From the NCBI GenBank assembly GCA_037133095.1, contig JBAXOT010000006.1, positions 1-64,000 on the forward strand: a DNA stretch of 64,000 nt, given 5' to 3'. Both the position numbers and the translations under genes were made by a program. Source of the DNA: CAIMZW01 sp037133095. GTDB lineage: Bacteria > Actinomycetota > Actinomycetes > Nanopelagicales > Nanopelagicaceae. The notes below the pieces were generated by a model. That model was not told the DNA's origin, made no database searches, and saw only the letters and a list, made by a program, of their open reading frames with translations. Below are positions 53,673 through 63,108 of the stretch, in pieces. How positions within the stretch are numbered: the stretch's first letter is position 1; each line of letters opens with the position of its first letter.

Positions 53673-54913
53673 TCCAGACCCCACACCTTCAGGAGATCAT
53701 TCAGAAATTTACCTTGTGGGTCATAACTTCGACGAAGGGCAACAAAGTCCTGAAAATGCGGATACAACTGCGCAAAATTAAAGTTGTCAGCAGTGAACAC
53801 TTTCCCCCAATGAGGGCGTGCAGCGAACGGGGCGAGCGCGCGTTCAATCAGTGGAAGCAGATGATTTACTTCAATCTCCTTAGGCATCCAAGTAAAGTGA
53901 AAGGCGATGGAGTCTCTTCCATATGCGGTGCTCATCCAGTTCTCATCGGCCGCAACCGTTCTAATTTCCGAAACGAGTAAGAGTGGCGCAATCTGAGCCC
54001 GAATTTCAAAAAGGGCAGCAAAAGCGGCTGGTCCATCTTCGATCGAAACAAAATACTCGGATTGCAGTTCGCCACCAGCGCTGGGCATTGAGTCCAACAT
54101 AAAATGAGGAAGTCTGGAGTACCACGGTCCGACCGTTCCCAATTGCGGAGTCGTCCCTTGTGGATCGACGCCCCGAATAGGATGAACTTGTTCCTGCGCT
54201 TTTACGGCACCAACAAGCGTCTCTCCAAGTGTTGGAGGTTCGCCAACTACACGAGATTTAATCCAAACTTGATCGACAACTTCTTCGCCCCACATCGTGA
54301 AGAGACTCACGCTGTAGGCACAGCTCAGAATTCCTAAAAGATTATTTCGAACCGATTCCAAGGGAAGATCCAAGTAGACCTCTTGCGCAATCTCGTATGT
54401 GGGTTCAATCGCAACGTGTAAATGATGAATTACTCCTAAGGCACCAAGCGAAACAGCAAAGGCCGGAAGTTTGTCTGGCGTATCAATGATTTCAAGTTCA
54501 CCATTGGCCTTCACAATTTCAACTTTTCTGATGCGGCCAGACAAATTCTGATTCTTGATACCTGAGCCATGTGTGGCGGTGGCGGTTGCACCCACCAACG
54601 AGATGTGCGGCAACGAGCCCATATTCGCCAACGCATAACCTGCTTGATTCAATCGAAGCGCGATCGCCCCCGAAGTTATCCCAGCGGGGACGGAAACAGT
54701 TCCGTCTTCAAAATTAAAACTGAGTTCTCGAGTAAAACCTAAAAAGGAAATTATGGTGTCGTTGGAATCGTTGATGCGATTAAAAGAATGGCCACTGCCA
54801 ATTACTTTGACATGATTGGCCCGAACAATTTCATGTCGCAACTGTTCTAAATCCTGCGGAACTAAAACGTGGTTGGTGGAGAATGCAATATTTCCAGCCC
54901 AGTTCCGATCCAT
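53669..54913 (-). CDS. FAD-dependent alditol oxidase-like protein
   Basis: A 414-residue flavoprotein of the vanillyl-alcohol-oxidase/aldonolactone oxidase family. The N-terminus NWAGNIAFSTN and VIGSGHSFNRI (His42) match Streptomyces alditol oxidase, in which the equivalent His covalently holds FAD. The MGSLPHISLVGATATATHGSG loop (read as SLPHISL and ATATHGSG) and the C-terminal PRPHWGK-type segment (ARPHWGKVF) are also present. It should oxidise a polyol terminal alcohol with O2, giving H2O2. The exact substrate (xylitol, sorbitol or a lactone) is not certain. Confidence 0.83.
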   Translation of the reverse strand: MDRNWAGNIAFSTNHVLVPQDLEQLRHEIVRANHVKVIGSGHSFNRINDSNDTIISFLGFTRELSFNFEDGTVSVPAGITSGAIALRLNQAGYALANMGSLPHISLVGATATATHGSGIKNQNLSGRIRKVEIVKANGELEIIDTPDKLPAFAVSLGALGVIHHLHVAIEPTYEIAQEVYLDLPLESVRNNLLGILSCAYSVSLFTMWGEEVVDQVWIKSRVVGEPPTLGETLVGAVKAQEQVHPIRGVDPQGTTPQLGTVGPWYSRLPHFMLDSMPSAGGELQSEYFVSIEDGPAAFAALFEIRAQIAPLLLVSEIRTVAADENWMSTAYGRDSIAFHFTWMPKEIEVNHLLPLIERALAPFAARPHWGKVFTADNFNFAQLYPHFQDFVALRRSYDPQGKFLNDLLKVWGLE

Positions 54914-54915
54914 GG

Positions 54916-55251
54916 CTACTTGTCCTTCTTCGAACTAAAAATCCGTTGCGAAAATTCATGAATGATCAATGTGGAATCAGATTTGGCTTGAGATATCGAA
55001 CTTTCAAAATTCTTTAAACCGGCCTCGATGGAAGTTTGGGTGATGGTTCCAACGAGGGGGCCAAAACGACTAGAAAAAATATTATGAGCAACTCGCGAGA
55101 CTTCGCGAGCTAAATCGGCTCGGGCTTCTTCGAGAGTCGACTCAGGGGCGCCATCCCGCAGCAATCCCTGTGCAGGTTGTTCAGCCCGAGCTCTTTCGAG
55201 CGCCTGCTGAACCTTTGCTGATAATTTGCTGCTTTCGGCACCACGTGGCAT
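54916..55251 (-). CDS. Hypothetical protein, helical
   Basis: A 111-residue protein rich in Ala, Arg, Glu and Ser that I do not recognise. It is predicted to be mostly helical with an N-terminal basic, amphipathic segment (SAKVQQALERARAE) and a Lys-rich end. No membrane segment, signal or Cys is seen. It is 2 nt upstream of the alditol-oxidase-like gene and in the same orientation, so probably the first gene of that unit. Its start is divergent from the secreted HExxH protein gene with 34 bases between. Confidence 0.62.
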   Translation of the reverse strand: MPRGAESSKLSAKVQQALERARAEQPAQGLLRDGAPESTLEEARADLAREVSRVAHNIFSSRFGPLVGTITQTSIEAGLKNFESSISQAKSDSTLIIHEFSQRIFSSKKDK

Positions 55252-55285
55252 ACGCCAATCCTCTCAGACTGCTACGGTTTTCGTT

Positions 55286-57652
55286 ATGCGAGTTCGGTCC
55301 TTCCTTCCCCTTGTTGCCATGCTCGCTGGGCTTATCGCAGTACCTGCTGCGCCAGCCGAGGCGCTCACCATGCGAAGCGTTGCCGCTGGCTGGGTAAATA
55401 CCTACGCAAGTGCCAGTCCCGCTCCTGCCGTCAAAACAAAAACACCCGCCGTTGCCGCGGGCCACCTAGACGCTGCCAGCACTATCAAAATCAACTTCAT
55501 TGATGTACCCGCCACTTTTCAACCAGCCATTCAAGCGGCCGCGGATATTTGGGCGATCAACTATCCATCTGTTGCAACAATCAATATCGATGCCAAGTGG
55601 GTGCGCCTCGGGGCTTCAGGCATTCTCGCATCTGCTACGCCGGTGAAATTCTTCAATCGTTTTGTTGGTGCGCCGGACCGAGATATTTGGTACCCCTCAG
55701 CTCTTGCCAATGCGATTGCTGGCAAAGATCTTGATCCAGCCAATCCCGAAATCGCTATCCGAGTTAATTCCACAGTGGCGCCAACTTTCTATTTGGGTAC
55801 CGACGGAAATTGCCCACCTGGTCAATACGACTTAGAGTCCATCATTCTTCATGAAATGGGACACGGCCTCGGATTCTTGTCCAACAGTGGCTATGACACC
55901 TACTACAAATATGGAAATATCGATCAGCCGACTCCCTTCGATGCTTACGCCCAACTTCCTGATGGCCGCCGATTAATGGATATTCCATCGCCATCGCTGG
56001 AACTTGGAACCGCATTAACTCACACCTTGGTCTGGTCTGGACTTAATGGTGTGAAAGCAAATAACGGAATTAAACCGTTGCTTTACACGCCCGCGATTTA
56101 TGAAGTCGGATCATCAGTGAGCCATTTAGATGAAGCAACATTCTCGAATGCGGGGCTGAATGCCGTAATGACACCCAACCTTGCGGCCGGCGAGGTTTTT
56201 CATGATCCTGGACCACTACTTACAGCGATGCTGCAAGATATGCGCGAGAAACCACCGGCGGGCGTGCCATCAGGAGTTCCCACTGCGCCACGAAATGTCC
56301 ACGCCCTTGTCGGCGATAAATCTGTCATCGTGCTCTTTGATCCCCCAACGAATGCACGCACGGCGCAGGTGAGCTCGTATACCGTCAAGGTGAACGGCAC
56401 TACCCGAATTATTGATACCACGACTAGCCCAGTGGTCATTTCTGGTTTAAACAACGATCAGGTCTACTCGTTCAGTGTGATCGCAAAGAATGACTTAGGG
56501 GGTTCCGATCCCAGCAGCACTAATGCCGTTGTCCCTCAAGCCTCATTGCCTTCGGTGGTAATTGATCCGGTTGCCGACGCAAAATATTTAGCCACTGGAA
56601 CCTTGAATAAGCAGTTGTTTATCGTCTATTCCGACACTTCGCATCATGACATCAGAATGGTGACCCTGGTCGGAACTAAGTGGATTAAGACGATCATCGA
56701 CGGAAATTCGACTGTAAACGGCAAGACAACAAATGATGTCTCTGGAAATCTTTCGGTCTGCACTGGAAAAGTCGGAACGAAAGAAACACTTCATATTTTT
56801 TACGGCGACCTCACTGACAAGGATTTGCGCCATGCCTCATTTGATGGCAAGAAGTGGAACTATGAAATAGTCGATGGAAATGGTGCCAAAATTCAGGCCG
56901 TCGAAGATCCAGCTCGCACTTCTACTGCCAGCGATGTCAGTACTTCAAGTGCCTGTGTTTTCACTCCCGCAGGCTTACAAGTTTTTTACCGAGATGAGAG
57001 CCAAGGTGTTCTTCTCGGGGCGGTCAAAGATGGTTCCGGTTGGCGATATGAAATTGTTGACGGTGATCGATTAACCGATGGCAGAACGACCGGGGACGTT
57101 GCTTTCCACATGAGCGCACTATCCATCGGCACAAAGATATTTTTGGTGTATGACTCAGTTCTAGCGGTTGATCAAAACAAAGTCCCTACACGCGGTGAAG
57201 TTCGGCTTGCAATGCGAAGTTCGGCATATCCCGAGGATTGGAAATATTCAGTACTTGATACTTCAAATTCTGGAATCGCCGTTGCAGGTTATTCCCTGGG
57301 AATTTCGCAGAGCGGCACAAATGTCTATGCAAGTTGGGTGGCATCCTCTGGTACGAGTTATCCGGCCACTGACCAGCTTCGTTGGAAAAATTTGGCGAAT
57401 CTAGCGGGGCCGACTGGAACGACTACCGAGCTTTATGGCCAACCCAATGGACCTATCGCCGTTGATTCCGCTCGTATCGTCTTCTCCTGCAAATTGCGAC
57501 TATGCGTGTTCAATAAAAATGACCGAACCATCCGATTAGTCTCTGGTAAGACTTTGAATGGTTCGGCCGAATCATCGTTAATAACTTTTGGTGGTTCTCG
57601 TTATGAAGTAGTCGGCGTTAGCGGGCGGCTAACGCTCTTCAAACTTATTTAG
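55286..57652 (+). CDS. Secreted HExxH metalloprotease-like protein with fibronectin III domain
   Basis: A 788-residue exported protein. A signal peptide ends near residue 26 (APAEA). The zinc motif H189-EMGH-193 followed by GLGF is in the N-terminal catalytic-like domain, which begins with [11 protein letters not shown] and contains a [14 protein letters not shown] segment. A fibronectin type III domain follows (about residues 340-430, [10 protein letters not shown] to [11 protein letters not shown]). The remaining 350 residues have repeats around the theme [10 protein letters not shown], suggesting a beta-propeller or similar sheet repeat. Probably an extracellular protease. The ATG at 55286 gives the signal peptide; the longer frame extends out of register with the divergent gene. 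Confidence 0.72.
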   Translation: MRVRSFLPLVAMLAGLIAVPAAPAEALTMRSVAAGWVNTYASASPAPAVKTKTPAVAAGHLDAASTIKINFIDVPATFQPAIQAAADIWAINYPSVATINIDAKWVRLGASGILASATPVKFFNRFVGAPDRDIWYPSALANAIAGKDLDPANPEIAIRVNSTVAPTFYLGTDGNCPPGQYDLESIILHEMGHGLGFLSNSGYDTYYKYGNIDQPTPFDAYAQLPDGRRLMDIPSPSLELGTALTHTLVWSGLNGVKANNGIKPLLYTPAIYEVGSSVSHLDEATFSNAGLNAVMTPNLAAGEVFHDPGPLLTAMLQDMREKPPAGVPSGVPTAPRNVHALVGDKSVIVLFDPPTNARTAQVSSYTVKVNGTTRIIDTTTSPVVISGLNNDQVYSFSVIAKNDLGGSDPSSTNAVVPQASLPSVVIDPVADAKYLATGTLNKQLFIVYSDTSHHDIRMVTLVGTKWIKTIIDGNSTVNGKTTNDVSGNLSVCTGKVGTKETLHIFYGDLTDKDLRHASFDGKKWNYEIVDGNGAKIQAVEDPARTSTASDVSTSSACVFTPAGLQVFYRDESQGVLLGAVKDGSGWRYEIVDGDRLTDGRTTGDVAFHMSALSIGTKIFLVYDSVLAVDQNKVPTRGEVRLAMRSSAYPEDWKYSVLDTSNSGIAVAGYSLGISQSGTNVYASWVASSGTSYPATDQLRWKNLANLAGPTGTTTELYGQPNGPIAVDSARIVFSCKLRLCVFNKNDRTIRLVSGKTLNGSAESSLITFGGSRYEVVGVSGRLTLFKLI

Positions 57653-57743
57653 CGTTACGTCGTTGAATACGAGTCTTCTTCAATAATTTTTTATGCTTCT
57701 TTTTTGCCATACGCTTGCGACGCTTCTTGATTACTGAACCCAT
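57645..57743 (-). CDS. Small ribosomal subunit protein bS22 (AURKAIP1/COX24 domain)
   Basis: A 32-residue, highly basic protein, [16 protein letters not shown] followed by [16 protein letters not shown], nearly identical in plan to mycobacterial bS22 (about 33 residues), which sits near the decoding region of the 30S subunit. The ribosome binding site AAGGAGTG is about 5 nt before the ATG. The last 8 nt overlap the convergent secreted protease gene. In mycobacteria it lies downstream of proC; here proC is upstream, with the secreted repeat protein gene between them. Confidence 0.9.
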   Translation of the reverse strand: MGSVIKKRRKRMAKKKHKKLLKKTRIQRRNAK

Positions 57744-57795
57744 ACTCACTCCTTCAAAAGCTTAAATTAAGCCGGTTTACGTGGCCGCGGTTACC

Positions 57796-58764
57796 TTAAC
57801 CGGCCAGAGGAGTAACAATAGTCAATCCGAAGCGCCCATTACGCGCGCTCATGAGAATGAGACCAATCTCCTTCTGCCAGTGCAGCGCCAGTGGAGTACC
57901 CACAAAGAAGCGGGCGTCGGTCAATTTCCCCGATTTTGCATATCGAAGCAGTACCTGAGTGGGTGTTTTTGGCTTCCAGGTCGGGATTCCCAAGATCGGC
58001 CCACTGCTGATGAGAGATTTCCAGGTTGAAGTTCCCACCGACTCGTTGAGGCTCGATATGGATTGTTTCCAGAGCGATTGAACCAAGAGGCCAAAATTGC
58101 CACCGAGAGTGAAATTGACGGCAAAGTGTTTAATTTTGCTGGCTGCGGCGATCTCGCCGGCGATTGCCAATTTTGCGCCGTCGAAAGTGATGGATTGCGG
58201 GTGGGTGCTCCAAGAAGTGTCCAGCGAGTATGTTGAGATGAGTTCACCAACTGGCGAAATCGACCACAACTCTAATCTGGTGAGAGCAGTCTGAATCGGA
58301 GGCACTGGATCCACTAATACGCCATCAGGATTGGCAATGGTGGCTGTCGGGGCCGGGGATGGTGAAGTAGCTGGCAAAGGCACCGTTGACGCGCCTACCA
58401 CCCAATAATTTCCAGCCGAGTCTTGAGTAACCGCGGTGGCAATGTCATCTAATACCGTCCCCAGCCTGAGGTCCCAGATACGGTGGCCTGTTAAATCAAT
58501 CGCTGCGATGTAGCCATCACTGCTGCCTAATGCAGGACTGGCTACCCAGCCGCCACCGGGACCTTCAACAGTTCCCACCACAACTATTGCCTTAGCCGTA
58601 GACGTCACACTTGCTATGTCGTCTCCTGAGGCGCCAGACAGCGTCGTGGAAAGGATCGGTTTTACTTGCGTAACCTTTATTGCGGCAGTCACTGCCAGAG
58701 CGCTAGAAGTGGAGAGCAGGGCGAAGGAGGTAAGAGTTATGAGTGAAGTTCGGAAAAACTTCAA
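57796..58764 (-). CDS. Secreted repeat protein, possible beta-propeller
   Basis: A 322-residue exported protein with a signal peptide ending near residue 24 (SSALAVTA). The body has repeated sheet-like segments such as GDDIASVTSTAKAIVVVGTVEG, here GSSDGYIAAIDLTG and DDIATAVTQDSAGNYWVVG, resembling SBBP or PQQ-type propeller blades. A Pro/Ala/Thr-rich stretch lies near residue 130. It starts with TTG overlapping the proC stop (TTGA). Function unknown; anchoring or secretion expected. Confidence 0.68.
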   Translation of the reverse strand: MKFFRTSLITLTSFALLSTSSALAVTAAIKVTQVKPILSTTLSGASGDDIASVTSTAKAIVVVGTVEGPGGGWVASPALGSSDGYIAAIDLTGHRIWDLRLGTVLDDIATAVTQDSAGNYWVVGASTVPLPATSPSPAPTATIANPDGVLVDPVPPIQTALTRLELWSISPVGELISTYSLDTSWSTHPQSITFDGAKLAIAGEIAAASKIKHFAVNFTLGGNFGLLVQSLWKQSISSLNESVGTSTWKSLISSGPILGIPTWKPKTPTQVLLRYAKSGKLTDARFFVGTPLALHWQKEIGLILMSARNGRFGLTIVTPLAG

Positions 58765-59555
58765 GCCAATTCCTTCGATCGATCTGAAGCAGCCTTCATT
58801 GCTGAGGCCACCAAGCCAGCAAGATCGCCCGCACTAAAACGCTGCAGTGCGGCAGCCGTAGTGCCATTCGGGCTCGTTACATTCTCCCGCAGGGTCGTCG
58901 CGCTCTTTCCTGATTCAACTAACATCCCGGCCGCACCAACCAAAGTTTGGATAGTCAATTGCGTGGCAACCTCTGGGCTCAGCCCCAGCTCTTCTCCTGC
59001 TGCCACCATTGCTTCAACAAAGGCAAAGAAATAGGCGGGGCCAGAGCCGCTTACAGCGGTAACAGCATCTTGATGAACTTCATCAACTTCAACAACCTGC
59101 CCACTTGCTGAAAGAATTGAAAGCACAAAATCTAACTGTTCGCGCGAGACAATCGATCCAGCCGAAACCGCCGCCATACCTTTGCCAATAAGTGTCGGCG
59201 TATTGGGCATAACGCGAATCACCGAGACCGGCTGCTGTATCGCGGACTCAATAAATGAAGTTCGCTTTCCAGCCGCGAACGAGACCAAGAGAACATGTGG
59301 TCGAAGCAACGGAGAAAGGGATTGCAATAGAGCTGCTAAATCTTGTGGTTTTACGACCAAGAGGATGACATCAGATGTCGATGCAAGGGCTTCAAGTTCA
59401 ACACGATTGACCAAATACTTCTGTGAAATTTCAGCGGCTCGTTCATCGCGCTTTTCAAGGAAGCAGATATCCGAAGCCGCAACACCAGCGGCGAGTACCC
59501 CAGAAAGTAACGCCTCGCCCATTACGCCTACACCGATGACTCCAATTTTGCGCAT
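58761..59555 (-). CDS. proC: Pyrroline-5-carboxylate reductase
   Basis: A 264-residue enzyme for the last step of proline synthesis. The N-terminal NADPH-binding motif GVIGVGVMGEALLSG, the VIRVMPNTPTLIGKGMAA motif and the signature TAVSGSGPAYFFAFVEAM are present; the helical C-terminal domain forms the dimer. It is divergent from the Cys-rich hypothetical gene and overlaps the secreted repeat protein gene downstream by 4 nt. Confidence 0.95.
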   Translation of the reverse strand: MRKIGVIGVGVMGEALLSGVLAAGVAASDICFLEKRDERAAEISQKYLVNRVELEALASTSDVILLVVKPQDLAALLQSLSPLLRPHVLLVSFAAGKRTSFIESAIQQPVSVIRVMPNTPTLIGKGMAAVSAGSIVSREQLDFVLSILSASGQVVEVDEVHQDAVTAVSGSGPAYFFAFVEAMVAAGEELGLSPEVATQLTIQTLVGAAGMLVESGKSATTLRENVTSPNGTTAAALQRFSAGDLAGLVASAMKAASDRSKELA

Positions 59556-59634
59556 AGTGAGAGCCTAGCAAAATCACCTGAACGCTTTGTCCTAGATGTG
59601 CGATTTAGCAAGACAACCCCTAGGCTCTCGCACT

Positions 59635-60453
59635 ATGCCAGAGGTAACCCCTAACTTCGCTCGCGATTGGGTGGAGTTCCACGACCCGGCTTCGCCCGAA
59701 GAAATCTTTAAGTGCGATCTCACGTGGCTGACTTCCTATTGGAATTGCATCTACGGTGATGGTTGCTGTGGAATTGATGAAGCAAAACCTAATGATGGCT
59801 GTTGCTCTGACGGGGCTTATTACTCCGATGAAGCTGACGAAGCGCGCACCCTTGAGGTCGCTGCTCGACTCACGCCAGAGATGTGGCAATTTTTTAAGCA
59901 AGCCCAACCAAAGAAGAAAGATGGGAAGCTCCAAATTTCCGAAGTTGGGCTCGACAAAGATCGCAAGACCCGCAAGGTCGAAGAGTCCTGCATCTTCCTT
60001 AATCGAAAAGGTTACGAGGCCCCTGGCTTTACTGGATCTTTCGGTTGCGTCCTGCACCATTTGGCGCAGAAAGAGAACATCCACTTCGCAGATACCAAGC
60101 CAGATGTCTGCTGGCAATTGCCAATTCGTCGTTCCTACGAGAAACGCGAATTTGGCGAACGAACCATTTCGGTCACGGTCATCGGTGAGTATGAAAGATT
60201 GGCCTGGGGGGATGGCGGCGCTGAATTTAGTTGGTACTGCACCAGCAACACCGAAGCACATGGTGGGCGCCAACCGGTCTATCTCTCGAATGAAATCGAG
60301 CTTCGCAAACTCATGGGCGATCTCGCGTATGCCGAGTTAAAGAATTTCTGTGATGTTCGGATGGCCGCAATATCTGAGATGGCAAAGCAGGCGAAGAAGA
60401 GTTCACTGCCGCTCTTCATCATTCATCCTGCGACCTTGCAGGCCAAGCCCTAG
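59635..60453 (+). CDS. Conserved hypothetical, Cys-rich protein upstream of radA
   Basis: A 272-residue protein I do not recognise by name; proteins of this kind occur in actinobacteria. Near residues 37-60 there is a dense Cys cluster (NCIYGDGCCGID and NDGCCSDG), with further Cys at VEESCIF, GSFGCVLHH, PDVCWQLP and SWYCTSN and several His, suggesting metal or Fe-S binding. The rest is acidic and soluble, without signal or membrane segments. The ATG at 59635 is preferred but an upstream ATG at 59596 is in frame. radA follows after 50 nt. Confidence 0.7.
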   Translation: MPEVTPNFARDWVEFHDPASPEEIFKCDLTWLTSYWNCIYGDGCCGIDEAKPNDGCCSDGAYYSDEADEARTLEVAARLTPEMWQFFKQAQPKKKDGKLQISEVGLDKDRKTRKVEESCIFLNRKGYEAPGFTGSFGCVLHHLAQKENIHFADTKPDVCWQLPIRRSYEKREFGERTISVTVIGEYERLAWGDGGAEFSWYCTSNTEAHGGRQPVYLSNEIELRKLMGDLAYAELKNFCDVRMAAISEMAKQAKKSSLPLFIIHPATLQAKP

Positions 60454-60503
60454 TTCCGGGTGCTATTCCAGCAACCGTCGGTCCCAACCGATAGCCTTTC
60501 ACC

Positions 60504-61883
60504 GTGGCTAAATCGCAAACCCCCGCTAAAGATCCATTCCGATGCACCGAGTGCGGCTGGAGCGCGACCAAGTGGGTTGGCCGTTGTGGCGAGTGCCAAG
60601 CCTGGGGAACTGTTGAAGAGGTTTCGGCACCTAAGAAACTATCGCTCGTGCCGGGTGCCGTCTCTTCGGCAGCCTCGCCAATTGGTGAGGTCAATCTGGA
60701 AAATGCCAAAGCACGCACCAGCGGCGTCAGTGAACTCGATCGAGTACTAGGTGGTGGTCTCGTTCCGGGTGCGGCCATCCTGTTGGCTGGCGAACCAGGG
60801 GTAGGCAAATCTACGCTTTTACTCACGGTTGCTGCGGAAAGCGCAAAAGCAAAACTGGTTTCGCTCTACATCAGCGGTGAGGAATCTGCCTCTCAGGTGC
60901 GCCTACGAGCCGAACGACTCAATGCCATCGATCCAAATTTGTGGTTGGCATCGGAGAACGATCTTGGCGCCATCATCACCCATATCGATGCCGTACAACC
61001 ACAACTCCTTGTCATTGACTCAATCCAAACCATCACCAGCAGCGCGGTTGAAGGCTCACCTGGTGGGGTGACCCAAGTCAGAGAAATTGCGGCTGCTTTA
61101 ATCCGGATTGCTAAGGAACGATCAATCACCCTCGTTCTGGTCGGCCACGTAACAAAGGATGGCTCGATCGCGGGTCCGCGGTTATTAGAGCACCTTGTTG
61201 ATGTCGTGCTCAACTTCGAAGGCGATCGGCATTCCAGACTTCGCTTGATTCGCGCGATGAAGAATCGTTTTGGCGCCAGCGATGAAGTTGGTTGCTTTGA
61301 TATGAACGAGAATGGCATCACTTCGCTGCCCGATCCCACTGGACTCTTCACTACGAGACATTCTGAACCAGTTCCAGGAACCTGCGTGACCGTCGCCTTA
61401 GAAGGTCGCAGGCCCTTGCTGGCAGAAATTCAAGCACTCGTTGGAGTTGGCTCGGCTGATGGCAGAGACTTTGGCAATTCCAGGCGGGTCACTTCAGGTC
61501 TAGATAACCCGCGTACAGCAATGACTTTAGCGGTTTTGGAATTGCGGGCAAATATTCGCCTGGCGGGAAGAGATATTTATGTGGCGACGGTTGGTGGCAT
61601 GAAAATGAGCGAACCCGCCGCCGACCTTGCAGTTGCGCTCGCAGTTGCCTCTGCCGCGAAAGGCCTTGCGCTGCCCCCTGATCTCATCGCCATCGGTGAG
61701 GTGGGTCTGGCTGGTGAGATCCGAAAGGTGACAGGCGTACAGCAACGAATTCAAGAGGCGGCTCGCTTGGGATTTAAACGATTCATGGTTCCCGTAGGCA
61801 GTGAAACTAAAATTGAGGGAATAGAAATTATGGAAGTAGCCCGACTCGAGCAAGCAATCGCAAAGGTCAAAATTAATCAGTGA
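60504..61883 (+). CDS. radA: DNA repair protein RadA
   Basis: A 459-residue RecA-like branch migration factor. It has the N-terminal C4 zinc finger (CTECGWSATKWVGRCGEC), Walker A GEPGVGKSTLL near residue 95, the RadA KNRFG motif (residues about 253-257) and the C-terminal Lon-protease-like domain (after about 290). It starts with GTG at 60504. It overlaps mutY by 4 nt. It is unlike RecA in carrying the zinc finger and Lon domain. Confidence 0.95.
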   Translation: MAKSQTPAKDPFRCTECGWSATKWVGRCGECQAWGTVEEVSAPKKLSLVPGAVSSAASPIGEVNLENAKARTSGVSELDRVLGGGLVPGAAILLAGEPGVGKSTLLLTVAAESAKAKLVSLYISGEESASQVRLRAERLNAIDPNLWLASENDLGAIITHIDAVQPQLLVIDSIQTITSSAVEGSPGGVTQVREIAAALIRIAKERSITLVLVGHVTKDGSIAGPRLLEHLVDVVLNFEGDRHSRLRLIRAMKNRFGASDEVGCFDMNENGITSLPDPTGLFTTRHSEPVPGTCVTVALEGRRPLLAEIQALVGVGSADGRDFGNSRRVTSGLDNPRTAMTLAVLELRANIRLAGRDIYVATVGGMKMSEPAADLAVALAVASAAKGLALPPDLIAIGEVGLAGEIRKVTGVQQRIQEAARLGFKRFMVPVGSETKIEGIEIMEVARLEQAIAKVKINQ

Positions 61884-62725
61884 TTCAACGAGATCTGATC
61901 ACTTGGTTTGAGGCTAACAAGCGCGATCTACCATGGCGCACGACTACGCCTTGGGGCGTTTTGGTGAGCGAGTTTATGTTGCAACAAACGCCGGTGAACC
62001 GCGTTCTACCAAAATGGCAAGAATGGATGACGAGATGGCCAACTCCTGATCTCTTGGCCAGCGCAACGAAGCCAGAGGTTATCAAAGCTTGGGATCGGCT
62101 CGGCTACCCACGCCGAGCGCTTCGCTTACACGAGACCTCGATGATCATTTCGGAAAAATTTCAGAACCAGGTTCCACGTAGGTACGAAGATTTGCTCGCG
62201 CTGCCTGGAATTGGAGACTACTCTGCTGCGGCAATTGCCGCGTTCGCTTTTCAGCAACCCTCCTTAGTTTTAGATATCAATATTCGAAGATTCTTTGGCA
62301 GATATTTTGATGGCCTAGAGCTGCCTAACAATTCGCCGTCAAAAATTGAACGAGAGATTCGGGGTGCTCTGATTCCGCCAGTCGATGGTCATGTATGGGC
62401 GGCGGCGACGATGGAGTTCGGTGCCCTTATCTGCACTTCGCGAAAGCCGAAGTGTGAAATCTGTCCGGTAAAAGAAAGTTGCGCGTGGCGCCGCGCCGAT
62501 TTTCCAGTGTCAGAAGTGAAGGCAAGAAAGAAGTTCGCCGGTTCCGATCGCCAATGTCGCGGGAACATCTTGAGACTATTGCGCCAAAGTCACAAAGTAA
62601 CAATGCGAGAGTTATCAGATTCTTGGAACGATCCCGAACAGTTACAAAGAGCAATTGATTCACTGGTTTTTGATCGTTTGATCCAGAAGAAATTGAACAG
62701 TCAGAGTTACGAACTCGCCCAATAA
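61880..62725 (+). CDS. mutY: A/G-specific adenine glycosylase
   Basis: A 281-residue HhH-GPD DNA glycosylase that removes A opposite 8-oxoG. The catalytic Glu is in VSEFMLQQTPV; the helix-hairpin-helix LPGIGDYSAAAI leads to the catalytic Asp in LDINIRRFF; the [4Fe-4S] ligands are in CTSRKPKCEICPVKESC (C-x6-C-x2-C-x5-C). The C-terminal NUDIX-like 8-oxoG recognition domain is short or missing, as in some actinobacterial MutY proteins. It starts with GTG overlapping the radA stop. Confidence 0.93.
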   Translation: MIQRDLITWFEANKRDLPWRTTTPWGVLVSEFMLQQTPVNRVLPKWQEWMTRWPTPDLLASATKPEVIKAWDRLGYPRRALRLHETSMIISEKFQNQVPRRYEDLLALPGIGDYSAAAIAAFAFQQPSLVLDINIRRFFGRYFDGLELPNNSPSKIEREIRGALIPPVDGHVWAAATMEFGALICTSRKPKCEICPVKESCAWRRADFPVSEVKARKKFAGSDRQCRGNILRLLRQSHKVTMRELSDSWNDPEQLQRAIDSLVFDRLIQKKLNSQSYELAQ

Positions 62726-62819
62726 TTTACCAATATTTAATAGTGGTTTCAGCGCCTGGAAGATATGGTTCAAGTCCCTACTAGTCACCGCTAGTTCCTA
62801 TTAGGTATCGGAGAAACCT

Positions 62820-63101
62820 ATGCAGCAGTTTGTCATTGAAAGAGAAATTCCTGGAGCCGGTTCACTTCCTGAATCAGAACTTCAAGCAATCTCAAAGCAC
62901 TCCAATGGCGTTTTAGATGCCATGCGCAGCGAGGGCAGCGAAATTGAATGGGTTCAAAGTTTCGCAGCTGGCGACAAAATTTATTGTGTGTACAACGCAA
63001 GTTCTGCTGAATTGGTTCAGGAGCACGCAGATCGCGGCGGCTTCCCGGCAAACAAAATCACAGCAGTCGGTGGGATTCTCAATCCAGCAAAGGGAATGTA
63101 G
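62820..63101 (+). CDS. DUF4242 (nickel-binding-like) protein
   Basis: A 93-residue ferredoxin-like-fold protein. The pattern FVIEREIPGAG, then WVQSFAAGDKIYCVYNA and HADRGGFPANKI fits the DUF4242 family, which includes Streptomyces SCO4226, reported to bind nickel. The role here is unknown. The ribosome binding site GGAGA lies about 6 nt upstream of the ATG. The gene is followed by a strong bidirectional terminator shared with clpC. Confidence 0.82.
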   Translation: MQQFVIEREIPGAGSLPESELQAISKHSNGVLDAMRSEGSEIEWVQSFAAGDKIYCVYNASSAELVQEHADRGGFPANKITAVGGILNPAKGM

Positions 63102-63108
63102 TTCCAAT

